Positions 1-8,800 of a stretch of DNA of 40,639 bases are shown piece by piece. The stretch covers positions 1 through 40,639 of the forward strand of contig NZ_BJNF01000087.1 of NCBI RefSeq assembly GCF_006539545.1, read 5' to 3'. A program made the translations under genes and the position numbers. Within the stretch, counting starts at the first letter, position 1; every line of letters starts with the position of its first letter. The notes beneath the pieces were generated by a model. It was not told the origin of the DNA. It was given only the letters and a program-made list of their open reading frames with translations, and did no database searches. Source of the DNA: Nitrobacter winogradskyi. GTDB lineage: Bacteria > Pseudomonadota > Alphaproteobacteria > Rhizobiales > Xanthobacteraceae.

Positions 1-138
1 AACGTTTCACGCAATCCATGACTGGCGCAGCCGTCCGCGAATGCTGCGCACTCCTCATCAATGAAGAGTTCGTGCAGTCACTCAAAGAACGACAACAGTC
101 TAAATCTGGACGACTTGTGATGCGTAAGGCCAGCGGCC

Positions 139-158
139 TGTCGATATAGCTATCGACA
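139..158. promoter_or_regulatory. 8-bp inverted repeat, possible operator 1
   Basis: TGTCGATA and TATCGACA form a perfect 8-bp inverted repeat around the spacer TAGC. The same core recurs at 372-387. Paired copies of such a dyad are typical of operators for dimeric HTH repressors, but the copies may simply be parts of a larger degenerate repeat. No regulator for it is visible. Confidence 0.4.
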
Positions 159-371
159 CACATCGAATGGTGTCAACATGAAGACAGCATCAAACAAAAC
201 ATAAGTATGCTCATGACTCGAAGCGCTACTAAGAAGGAAGATCTTGAGTGCGCGGAGTCTGATCAACAGAATTATGTGCCACCTTGCGCGTGCGCCAGAA
301 GGCTCAATCAAAGGACAAACTTGATGCAGGCTGTCATGACTTCTATCTCTGTCGTCAGATGTGGCGCGATA

Positions 372-387
372 TCGATAGAGTTATCGA
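372..387. promoter_or_regulatory. 6-bp inverted repeat, possible operator 2
   Basis: TCGATA-GAGT-TATCGA has the same arms and 4-nt spacing as the dyad at 139-158; 15 of 17 bases match over the shared TCGATANAGNTATCGAC stretch. The two centres are 231 bp apart, close to 22 helical turns. Confidence 0.35.
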
Positions 388-891
388 CGCTGATGAATCG
401 TGCGCGCCAACAGAGTGTAGATCTTAGCTCCCGACATGTGCGTCGAAGGAAGAAGATCCTGAATGTATGAAGTCTTCTCCGAAGAATATCGTACCGCGGT
501 GTGGGTTCGTTCAGATCGTTGCGAGCCGAGTGAGACGAAAGAGCACTGAAACAGAATCTAGAATCCTGGTCGGGAATCGGATCATCGCCCGCGGTTATGC
601 GATGTCAGTGGACCGTTCAATATGGAACGCGTGCTACGAGTACCGGAAATACCAGTATGCACCTTTAGTTGCGTGCGGTTCTCCGGAGAGAATCGAGCGC
701 ACTCCGGCGAGATGTTCCATCGCGGACTATCTGAAGAGATGACGGACGATATCTATCCAAGGAGCTCTCGCGATTGATGGATACAGCGGACGTTCTCAAA
801 GGAAGATTATGTGCGGGCACCGATCATTCGGGCGCATAAGATCGCTTGCAGTACAAAAAATACGTAAAATAAATCTGCCTCGCATTTGGTA

Positions 892-897
892 TATAAT
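892..897 (+). promoter_or_regulatory. Candidate -10 box of the liv operon
   Basis: A perfect TATAAT lies 50 bp before the livH start, inside an AT-rich run. No good TTGACA-like hexamer sits 16-18 bp upstream, so a sigma-70 promoter is only tentative. Confidence 0.3.
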
Positions 898-947
898 CTT
901 CACGCGTTGAAAGAGCGCGGTGACATCAGAATGGTGGAGCGCGGAGC

Positions 948-1841
948 TTGAGTCTCGAATTGTTTCTGACGGTGGCGCTCAACGGTCTTACCGTCTCCGC
1001 TCTCTACTTTATCGTGGCGATCGGATTTTCGCTGATCTTTGGTCTGATGCGCTCCGTGAACATGGCGCACGGAACGCTATTCCTTGTCGGAGCGTATGCC
1101 GGCGTCGCCGTTTTCTATCCGCTTTACGACGACGGCAACGCCTATGCCTGGATTGTCGCGTTGGCGGCAGGAATTTCCGCATCGGCTATTCTTGGCGTCG
1201 TTCTGCAGGTGGTCTTTCTCGGTTGGATGCAGGGTCAGGAACTGCGCCAGACGCTCGTGACGATCGGAATCTCCATTATCGTCGCGGATCAGTTGTTGGC
1301 TATCTTTGGCGGACTGAGTCAACAATTCTATGCGCCTGACATTCTATTTGGCTCCGTGCCGGTGCCGCTCGTTCAAGGCGGTCAGTATTCAACTTTCCGT
1401 CTATTTCAGGTGGTAGTGGCGATCGGTGTCGGCTTCGGTCTTTGGCTGATCCTGCAGCGGACAAAGCTCGGCATCGTGGTGCGCGCCGGCGTCGATGATC
1501 GGGCGATGCTGGCGGCGCAAGGCGTCAACGTTCCGCTCATTTCAGTCATCATTTTTGCGATCGGCGCCGCTCTCGCCGGTTTGGCCGGGGTCATAGGTGG
1601 CACGGCGCAACCTTTCGGCCAGGAGAAGGATATCGAGTTCCTGCTGACATCACTTGTCGTCGTGATCGTGGGTGGCATGGGATCCCTGCCCGGGACGGCG
1701 CTCGGCGCGCTTCTGGTCGGAATGGCGGAACAGTTCGGACAATCGTTGTTCCCGACTTATTCGGTGATGCTCACATTGCTTATCATGGTGGCCGTACTCG
1801 CGTTCAGGCCTCACGGTCTTCTTGGAAGGAAGATCTCATGA
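948..1841 (+). CDS. livH: Branched-chain amino acid/amide ABC transporter permease LivH
   Basis: This is an inner-membrane permease of the LivH family (297 aa, normal length), half of the channel that imports branched-chain amino acids, amides or related compounds. The N-terminus (MSLELFL), the early VAIGFSLIFGLMRSVNMAHG segment and the later GGMGSLPGTALGALLVG segment are characteristic, with about eight hydrophobic helices. Translation probably starts at TTG 948, because a GGTGGAG Shine-Dalgarno lies 8 nt upstream, an in-frame stop at 921 blocks extension, and no usable ATG occurs before the conserved region. The end overlaps livM by ATGA. It is the first gene of a five-gene operon. The substrate cannot be read from the sequence. 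Confidence 0.93.
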   Translation: MSLELFLTVALNGLTVSALYFIVAIGFSLIFGLMRSVNMAHGTLFLVGAYAGVAVFYPLYDDGNAYAWIVALAAGISASAILGVVLQVVFLGWMQGQELRQTLVTIGISIIVADQLLAIFGGLSQQFYAPDILFGSVPVPLVQGGQYSTFRLFQVVVAIGVGFGLWLILQRTKLGIVVRAGVDDRAMLAAQGVNVPLISVIIFAIGAALAGLAGVIGGTAQPFGQEKDIEFLLTSLVVVIVGGMGSLPGTALGALLVGMAEQFGQSLFPTYSVMLTLLIMVAVLAFRPHGLLGRKIS

Positions 1842-2884
1842 GCGCTGTAGAGTCTTCGTCTCAGAAGTTCAGCGGACGTTCCTTCGCTTTGCCGTCTCTG
1901 GTGACTGCCGCTCTTCTGATAACGCTCGTCGCGCTTCCGGCTGTTCTGCCTGAGTTCTGGACGGTCAACATATTTGTCCGGGCCATGATCTTCGGAATCG
2001 TGGCGCTCTCGCTCACGTTCCTGGCGCATTATGGCGGGTTTATCTCGCTCGTTCAAATGGTCCCTGCCGGGGTTGCCGGATACACGATCGCCGTGACCGT
2101 GCCGGACGCCATACCGGCCAATAGCTTTCAGCTTCCTTACGCACTGTCGGTCACTCTCGCGCTGGCATTCTCGACTCTTGCGGGACTTACCATTGGCGCT
2201 GTCGCGGTTCGGACACGTGAGATCTATCTGCTGATGATCACGCTCGCGATCGCGGTGAGTTTCTACTTCTTCGTGCAGGCCAACGTCGAATTCCTCAATG
2301 GCTATGAGGGGATTCGCAATGTGATGGGCCCGGATATTCTTGGCGCTCCCTTGCGCACGCCAGCGATCTTCTACTATGCGGTCCTTGCCGTGTCCGTGGC
2401 TCTCTACGCGCTTGTGATTTACGTCAGCCGTGCTCCTCTCGGGCTAGTCCTGCAAGGCATTCGCGATAATCCGCGGCGTGTTTCAGCGCTTGGATTCAAT
2501 GCCGCCCTGCATCGTATCGTGGCGTTTGGCCTCGCCGGTTTCGTCGCGGGGATCGGCGGCGTGTTGCTCACCTTCTACAACATCGGAATCTCGCCTGGTA
2601 CCGTGTCCACCCATGCCACGATCAGCATTCTGATCATCGCGGTCATCGGCGGCCTGGGTCATCCCATCGGCGCGTTCATCGGTGCATTCATTTTCACGGT
2701 CTTCGACACTTTCGCGGCCGATATCTATGACCGCGATCGATTCAATACACTCATCGGCGCGGTCTTTCTGACCATTGTCGTTGCCTCTCCTGACGGGATC
2801 ATAGGCCTGATGAAGCGAGGCAAGACCTTGTTAGCGCGCGATCGAAGCTCCGTATCGCGCTCGCGACCCACTATCGCTCCCTAA
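1838..2884 (+). CDS. livM: Branched-chain amino acid/amide ABC transporter permease LivM
   Basis: This is the second permease of the HAAT-type importer (348 aa). Multiple hydrophobic helices are followed by the conserved EAA-like stretch (RDNPRRVSALGFNAALHR, about residues 208-225) and the GGLGHPIGAFIGA motif near residue 270, both hallmarks of LivM. It starts within the last codons of livH (ATGA overlap), implying translational coupling and heterodimer formation with LivH. A short basic Arg/Ser-rich tail ends the protein. The gap to the binding-protein gene is about 19 nt. Confidence 0.93.
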   Translation: MSAVESSSQKFSGRSFALPSLVTAALLITLVALPAVLPEFWTVNIFVRAMIFGIVALSLTFLAHYGGFISLVQMVPAGVAGYTIAVTVPDAIPANSFQLPYALSVTLALAFSTLAGLTIGAVAVRTREIYLLMITLAIAVSFYFFVQANVEFLNGYEGIRNVMGPDILGAPLRTPAIFYYAVLAVSVALYALVIYVSRAPLGLVLQGIRDNPRRVSALGFNAALHRIVAFGLAGFVAGIGGVLLTFYNIGISPGTVSTHATISILIIAVIGGLGHPIGAFIGAFIFTVFDTFAADIYDRDRFNTLIGAVFLTIVVASPDGIIGLMKRGKTLLARDRSSVSRSRPTIAP

Positions 2885-2903
2885 CCAAATCGATTCGAGG
2901 ATC

Positions 2904-4181
2904 ATGACCATGGCTATTAATCCGACCAGGAGGCAAGTCCTTCAAGGCGCAGCAGCCATTGCGGGCTCCGCCGTCTTCGCTCCGGCCGTCCATGCGGACC
3001 CAGCTCCTATCAGGCTCGGCACGCTGGCCTCACTGGAAGGGCCGCTCGCCGTCAATGGGCAGGATGCCTACCGTGTAATTGAACTTCTCCTTGAGGAAGC
3101 TGGCTACAAAGCGGGCGGTCGCAAGATCGAATGGATTCGGGAATCCTCGAACGCCAAGCCGGACGTCGCGCTTGCACGAACTCGAAAGCTGATCGAGCAG
3201 GATCGTGCGGACATCGTGATCGGGCCATTATCGGGAGCCGAAGGTATCGCCGTTCGCGATTACTCGCGCACGGTGCCGAACAAGACCTTCATCAACGGTT
3301 CGTCCGCCTCGCAGGATAATACGCTGCGCAACTCGTCGCCGAACTATTTCCGGTTCAGCACGGACGGTACGCAATGGACCGCGGGGCTCGGTGAGTACAC
3401 CAGGAATGCCCTTAACCTCGACGAGGTTACGGTTGTTGCTTCGGACTACGCCTTTCCTTATTCGCAGGTGTTCGGGTTCAGCCTTGAATTCACGCGAGCA
3501 GGCGGAAAGCTCAACTATCTCTGGACGCCGTTCGGGACGTCCGACTACACGTCGCTGATTGCGCAGATACCGAAATCATCCGGAGCGCTCTACGTCGTCT
3601 ATGGCGGATCTGATGGATTGGCCTTCCTTACGCAGTATGCGCAGGCTGGCGGCTCGTTGCCGCTTCTCGGGGGGACTCTGCTTGCGGATCAGACGCTGTT
3701 CTCAGCTCGCGGTCCCCATCGGAAGGTGCTCGAAGGCACCATATCCGCCGGCCCGATCGGGGATTACTACGACAACCCGGTCTGGAAGGATTTTCAGGCG
3801 CGCTATGTCAAGCGCTGGAGCAAGGATGTCGGGCAGCAGACGCCGGGCACGCTTGCGTTCTCCTATTCCACCAACTTGCAGGCGGCGCTGCTCGCGCTCA
3901 ATGCCGTTGACGGAGATCTCTCCGGAAACCAGGAGGCTTTCCGTGAAGCGCTGCGAAAGCTTGAATTCAAGAATTATATCGACGCGCATGTGAAGCTCGA
4001 TCACAACAGGCAGGCGATTTCCGACAATTTCCTCACCAAGGTCGAGGTGCAGGACAAGCGGCTGCAGTCGGTGGTGTTCAAGAAAATTCCAAACGTAAAC
4101 CAGACCCTCGGATTCCCTGAAGACAAGTACGTCGCGCTTGGCGCGCCGTCCCGCAACAACACCGGAAATGTGAAGATATGA
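2904..4181 (+). CDS. Periplasmic binding protein of the liv-type transporter, Tat signal
   Basis: This is the substrate-binding protein (425 aa, PBP type I, Leu/Ile/Val-binding superfamily). The N-terminus has a twin-arginine signal (TRRQVLQ, residues 8-14) followed by a hydrophobic stretch and an AxA-like site near VHADPAP, so it is probably exported folded. The mature part begins IRLGTLASLEGPLAVNG, the usual first strand and loop of the fold, and DIVIGPLSGAEGIAVRDY matches the ligand-loop region. It lies between the permease and ATPase genes and overlaps livG by ATGA. The substrate is unknown; the family also serves urea, amides and aromatic acids. Confidence 0.9.
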   Translation: MTMAINPTRRQVLQGAAAIAGSAVFAPAVHADPAPIRLGTLASLEGPLAVNGQDAYRVIELLLEEAGYKAGGRKIEWIRESSNAKPDVALARTRKLIEQDRADIVIGPLSGAEGIAVRDYSRTVPNKTFINGSSASQDNTLRNSSPNYFRFSTDGTQWTAGLGEYTRNALNLDEVTVVASDYAFPYSQVFGFSLEFTRAGGKLNYLWTPFGTSDYTSLIAQIPKSSGALYVVYGGSDGLAFLTQYAQAGGSLPLLGGTLLADQTLFSARGPHRKVLEGTISAGPIGDYYDNPVWKDFQARYVKRWSKDVGQQTPGTLAFSYSTNLQAALLALNAVDGDLSGNQEAFREALRKLEFKNYIDAHVKLDHNRQAISDNFLTKVEVQDKRLQSVVFKKIPNVNQTLGFPEDKYVALGAPSRNNTGNVKI

Positions 4182-4996
4182 CAGACTATGGCAGCAACCG
4201 GAGACAGCCGAATTCTCGGGGAGTCTTGCGGATATGTGCCGCAACACAATCTCGCCCGCCGACGCTTGAACTGTCAGGGATCGGATTCAGTTTCGGTGGA
4301 GCTCCGATCCTCTCAGGTGTCAATCTCATCGTGGCGCAGGGTGAGCGTCGCGTCATTCTGGGGCCGAACGGCGCTGGTAAAACGACGCTTTTCAATGTCG
4401 TCTGCGGTGACTATTCGCCGAGAGCTGGATCCATTCGATTTCTTGGACGTGACATCACGGATCTCAAACAGCATATGCGGGCCCGTATCGGCATCGCACG
4501 AACTTACCAGAACTCGCTTCTGTTCGATGGACTTACCGTTCTCGACAATATCTTTCTCGCCATACGGGGAATCAAAAGAGGCCGGTTCTCGCTTTTGCGT
4601 CCCAGGGCCAATGATTCCGATCTCGCGCGAGCGCGAGAGATCGCGGACCGTGTACGCATCCGCCATCAACTGGATACAGACGTGCGTGATCTCTCGCACG
4701 GGCAGCGTCGCCAGTTGGAACTAGGCATGGCGCTCGCCGCCGAACCGAAGCTTCTCATGCTGGACGAGCCTGCCGCCGGTCTTTCGCCTGGGGATCGACC
4801 GGAACTGCTAAGAACGCTGCATGAGTTACCGCGTTCTCTGACACTCGTGGTGGTGGAGCACGATATGGATATCGCCTTGCCGATTGCCGATATCGTCACG
4901 GTGATGAAGGACGGTGCGATCGTGGTCGAGCGGACACCTGACAAGGTCGAGCGCGATCCTACTGTGCAGGCGATTTATCTGGGCGAGGCTGCGTAA
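4178..4996 (+). CDS. livG: Branched-chain amino acid ABC transporter ATPase LivG
   Basis: This is the cytoplasmic ATPase subunit (272 aa). Walker A is GPNGAGKT at residues 62-69, the signature is LSHGQRRQLELGMALA, Walker B is LLMLDEPAAG, and the H-loop lies in VVVEHDMD. The LivG-type segment IGIARTYQNSLLFDGLTV is present. The first 28 or so residues are not conserved in the family and may come from a start chosen only for its ATGA overlap with the binding-protein gene; a start slightly inside is possible. It couples to livF by TAATG. Confidence 0.92.
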   Translation: MTDYGSNRRQPNSRGVLRICAATQSRPPTLELSGIGFSFGGAPILSGVNLIVAQGERRVILGPNGAGKTTLFNVVCGDYSPRAGSIRFLGRDITDLKQHMRARIGIARTYQNSLLFDGLTVLDNIFLAIRGIKRGRFSLLRPRANDSDLARAREIADRVRIRHQLDTDVRDLSHGQRRQLELGMALAAEPKLLMLDEPAAGLSPGDRPELLRTLHELPRSLTLVVVEHDMDIALPIADIVTVMKDGAIVVERTPDKVERDPTVQAIYLGEAA

Positions 4997-5700
4997 TGTT
5001 GTCGGTCGAAAATTTGCACGTCAACTATGGCCGCGCTGAGATCCTTCATGGGGTCTCGCTCGACGTCGGCGATAAGCCTATGTCCGTTGTCGGACGCAAC
5101 GGCATGGGAAAGACCACGTTCTGCTATGCCATTATGGGAATGATACCGGTTCGCAGCGGTTCCATCGCGCTCGATAGCGAGCCTCTTGATCGCAAGTCTG
5201 CGATGCAGGTCGCGCGGCGTGGAATTGCGATCGTTCCGCAGGGAAGGCGGGTCTTTCCTTCGCTTTCTGTTGATGAACACATCAAGCTCGCAAGCCGGAG
5301 CAAAAAGGCGGCCTGGACCCCGGAGCGGATCTACGACACGTTTCCCCGGCTCGCCGAGAGGAGATCGAACGGCGGCGCGCAGTTGTCGGGCGGAGAGCAG
5401 CAGATGCTTGCCATAGCCCGCGCGCTGCTACGCAATCCAAGATTGATCATCATGGACGAACCGTCGGAAGGGTTGGCGCCCGTGATTGTCGATCAATTGA
5501 TCGATATTCTGAAGCGGCTGACACTCGACAAGATCGGTCTTCTGTTGATCGAGCAGAACCTGCGGGTGGCCACTTCCGTTTCCGATACGGTCGCTGTCAT
5601 GCTTGGCGGCAGAATTGCAGCTACGCTTCCATCGGCTAAATTGAGCGCCGACGAGGCACTTCAGCGCCGCTACCTGGGTGTCAGCTCGGCTTTACACTGA
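4996..5700 (+). CDS. livF: Branched-chain amino acid ABC transporter ATPase LivF
   Basis: This is the second ATPase of the importer (234 aa, typical length). Walker A is GRNGMGKT at 33-40, the signature is LSGGEQQMLAIARALL, Walker B is LIIMDEPSEG, and LLIEQNLR carries the Q/H region typical of LivF, where Glu-Gln replaces the usual Glu-His. It starts on the last base of the livG stop codon. It ends the operon; the next gene, on the other strand, converges about 100 bp away. Confidence 0.93.
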   Translation: MLSVENLHVNYGRAEILHGVSLDVGDKPMSVVGRNGMGKTTFCYAIMGMIPVRSGSIALDSEPLDRKSAMQVARRGIAIVPQGRRVFPSLSVDEHIKLASRSKKAAWTPERIYDTFPRLAERRSNGGAQLSGGEQQMLAIARALLRNPRLIIMDEPSEGLAPVIVDQLIDILKRLTLDKIGLLLIEQNLRVATSVSDTVAVMLGGRIAATLPSAKLSADEALQRRYLGVSSALH

Positions 5701-5800
5701 TAGTTCATTCTTGTTCTGAGTTCGCCAATTGATCTGGCTGGACGCCGTCCAACATATGTGGGCGAGATAGTCGCCGTCTGAGCGAGTGGAATATTCTCGG

Positions 5801-6423
5801 TTAGCGCTTGCCGGGAGGCCTCGGCGTTGACGCAAGAAAGCCGGAAACCTTCTCGATATCATCGTCGGATAAGCGCCGCGCAATGTCAGCCATGGTCTTG
5901 TCGTTTCCGCGAACGCCGGATTTGAAGTCCTTCAACTGCTTCGCCAGATACCCCGCATGTTGAGCCTCGAGCCACGGTTCGATGTTGGCATCGGCATTGT
6001 GGCATGATCGGCACGCCGGAACTCCTGCTTCCGGCAGGCCGAAGTCAACGATCGTCCTCGCACGCGAGATGTCGTTGTCCACATGATTTGCCGGCGAAGG
6101 CGCCGGAAGCTGGCTAAAATAGGCGGCTGCGAGTTCCAGCGCATGATCCGGGAAATCATCGGTCCCGCTCATTTGTCCATGATCGTTGGTTCGCAGCCCG
6201 GAACGAAAATCACGCAGCTGCTTTTCGATGTAAGCGCGCTTTTGACCCGCAAGCTTGGGAAAATGCGCGGTCGCACTTATACCGTCGATACCGTGGCAAT
6301 TGCCGCAAGCCTCCCAGGGTCGGTCCGGCGCATCGACGATAGCGTCGGCAAGCGTAGACGGAGCGAAGGCGAGAAGCGCAAAGGCAGCCAGGTTACCCGT
6401 GCTCACGATAAGGAGGCGTAACA

Positions 6424-6424
<1 letters not shown>
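5801..6424 (-). CDS. Di-haem class I cytochrome c, c4-like
   Basis: This is a periplasmic electron carrier (207 aa) with an N-terminal signal (hydrophobic 8-26, cleavage near STLADA). Two class I cytochrome domains follow, with haem motifs CGNCH at 40-44 and CRSCH at 138-142 and probable axial methionines at M85 (GQMSG) and about M178. The two-domain layout with FPKLAGQ and KQLRDFRSG is that of cytochrome c4. It is the last gene of an ABC-transporter operon, overlapping the ATPase stop by one base (TAATG). A cytochrome co-transcribed with an importer suggests that oxidation or reduction of the imported compound feeds the respiratory chain; this is an inference. Confidence 0.88.
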
Positions 6425-7259
<835 letters not shown>

Positions 7260-7263
<4 letters not shown>

Positions 7264-7940
7264 GCGATCTCCGGAAGCAAGCTGGTCCGTCGTGCGGTGG
7301 ATTGAACGGTGAGGTTATGGCTTGCCAGCCGTAAGGTTGACATGGCTAGAAAAGCGAAGCCCACGGATGCGATCCAAACTCCAAACGGCTCAAGTGTGAA
7401 CGCCAGGCCGATGTCAAGTCCAAGGAGAGCAAGTCCAACGATCCAGGCCGGCGTTCCGCAGCATACGACCCAGCTCAGGGAGATGTTGACCAGGCCGGCC
7501 ATCACGGCTCCGAGACCGGCTGCTCCGACAAGACTCCGCCTCTCCAGATGAGAGCAGGAGTGACGCGTCGTCCTCCAGAGCAGGGCATTTAAGCTAATGA
7601 GCGCGGAGACGATCGCGATCATAAGGAGCTTTGACGGCAAAATTCCCATGGTCCATTGGGCAATGCCGTGACCGTAATTATAGTCCATATAGCCGATCTC
7701 GAGAATCCATTCATTGAGAATGATGGGGATCATATCCGACATGGCCGGGGTCGAGCGGATGATCTGCGCGACATTGGCCGGATAGTCGTACGCCGTGACG
7801 TAGTTCGGTAGATGGCCGAGACGAAAATAGAGAACCGCAATCTGCGCCACATAGTAAGCTACGATAAGTCCCGCGCTTGTCAGAGTCAGGATGCCCCAAT
7901 GCGCGCGGACGGTCTGCGCAATCACCCTAAATCCGGTCAT
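7260..7940 (-). CDS. Unknown multi-pass membrane protein inside an ABC operon, CC motif
   Basis: The family is not recognised. The 226-aa product has about five hydrophobic segments: LTLTSAGLIVAYYVAQIAVL, LLMIAIVSALISLNALL, a long pair around GAVMAGLVNISLSWVVCCG and TPAWIVGLALLGLDIGLAFTL, and a last one at VWIASVGFAFLAM. A vicinal cysteine pair (VVCCGTP) sits at the end of a helix, as in some metal- or thiol-handling membrane proteins. ATG 7940 is chosen over one 14 codons earlier because it overlaps the permease stop by ATGA and has AAAGGAA about 7 nt upstream. It lies between the permease and ATPase genes and overlaps both, so it is probably an accessory subunit. Confidence 0.75.
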
Positions 7941-8797
7941 CGCGGGTTCCTTTGCCAGGCGAGCAGAGGACTCGTCAGCCAACGAACAGCATGGGTCGAG
8001 ACCGCCCCCAGCAGACCGATGACGATCATGCCGACAACGATCTCCGGATAAAGGATCAGCGAATAGGCATTCCAGGTGAAATAGCCGATGCCGTACTGTC
8101 CGCTGATGATCTCGCCGGCGAGCAACGAGAACCAGGACACGCCCATGCCGATGGCCAGACCGGTGACGATATGCGGCAAAGCGGAAGGCAATACGACGTG
8201 TTGGAAAATAGCCAGGCGCGAAGCGCCGAGGGATTGCGCTGCCCGCACCAGGATCTCCGGTGTCTGCTCGACGCCGTGAATAGTGTTCAGCAAGATCGGA
8301 AACATTGCGCCGAGCGCGGTGATGTAGATGATGGAGGACTCTTCAGTCGGCCACATCAGGATGGCGAGTGGAATCCACGCCACGGCGGGGATCGGCCGGA
8401 TAATTTCGACATAAGGCAGTATGATCGCGCGCGCCAAGCGCGAGCGGCCAACCGCCAATCCGAGCCCGATGCCGAGCGCAGACGCGAGCGCATAAGCGAT
8501 CGCGATACGCCGCAGGCTGTACAGAACATGGAAATAGAACCTCTTGTCCCCGAGTTCGTGCCAAAAGGCGGCTGCAACCTGAACCGGCGTCGGAACATTG
8601 TTGAAACGGACGTAGAAGTTGAGGCTCGTTAGCGTCGCCCAGTGCCAGAAGAGAAGTCCCGCGGATAGCGAGGCCGCGGCGATCAACACGCTCGAAGCCG
8701 CCGACCTGAATCCGTTCGGAAGGCTGACGATACGCCGTGGCTCAGCCGGCGCATCCGTCAACATGCCATCACTCACGGACACGATTTCGTTGGACAT
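7937..8797 (-). CDS. NitT/TauT-type ABC transporter permease
   Basis: This is a binding-protein-dependent permease (286 aa) of the SsuC/TauC/NrtB type. About six helices follow a non-conserved 30-residue N-terminus. The loop RAAQSLGASRLAIFQHVVLPSALPHIVTG (around 190-220) is the EAA motif that contacts the ATPase; PYVEIIRPIPAVAWIPLAILM is also typical. It follows the binding-protein gene with 3 nt between them and overlaps the next membrane-protein gene by ATGA. Confidence 0.9.
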   Translation of the reverse strand: MSNEIVSVSDGMLTDAPAEPRRIVSLPNGFRSAASSVLIAAASLSAGLLFWHWATLTSLNFYVRFNNVPTPVQVAAAFWHELGDKRFYFHVLYSLRRIAIAYALASALGIGLGLAVGRSRLARAIILPYVEIIRPIPAVAWIPLAILMWPTEESSIIYITALGAMFPILLNTIHGVEQTPEILVRAAQSLGASRLAIFQHVVLPSALPHIVTGLAIGMGVSWFSLLAGEIISGQYGIGYFTWNAYSLILYPEIVVGMIVIGLLGAVSTHAVRWLTSPLLAWQRNPR

Positions 8798-8800
8798 GGT

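Larger units (their letters stand above)
54..550 (+). repeat. Degenerate tandem repeat, about 205-215 nt period
   Basis: Three segments line up by eye. CTCATCAA at 54-61 and CTGATCAA at 259-266 begin stretches that both run to an ACTTG(TG)ATGC element and then to a TCGATA-N4-TATCGA dyad. The sequence from about 233 (GAAGGAAG, then ATCTTGAGTG) matches that from about 445 (GAAGGAAG, then AAGATCCTGAATG). Identity is roughly 55-65 percent with indels. Translated in one common frame, the copies give related peptides (LKERQQSKSGRL in copy 1, LRVRQKAQSKDKLDAG in copy 2), which suggests an ancient duplicated coding sequence. The family is not recognised. Confidence 0.4.
1..947. other. Low-GC region upstream of the liv operon, no convincing gene
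   Basis: This stretch has visibly lower GC than the rest of the window. Two short ATG-started plus-strand frames (207-470 and 467-742, overlapping by ATGA) exist, but their products resemble no family I know, are rich in Arg/Ser/Cys, and look like chance frames. A different frame is more protein-like in pieces: 3-149 (open from the window edge to a TAG), about 265-410, and 464-550. Those pieces resemble each other, so the region may be a decayed tandem gene or repeat array rather than active coding sequence. It also holds two related dyads and a good -10 box near livH. Confidence 0.5.

Noticed and set aside
207-742. Two overlapping short plus-strand reading frames (87 and 91 codons)
   Set aside because: No family resemblance, no Shine-Dalgarno, unusual composition, and a different frame shows the inter-copy similarity; treated as chance frames in a decayed repeat.
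5740-5780. Terminator between livF and the cytochrome gene
   Set aside because: TGGACG-C-CGTCCA and GGCGA-N5-TCGCC are short, with no T-run; not strong enough to annotate.
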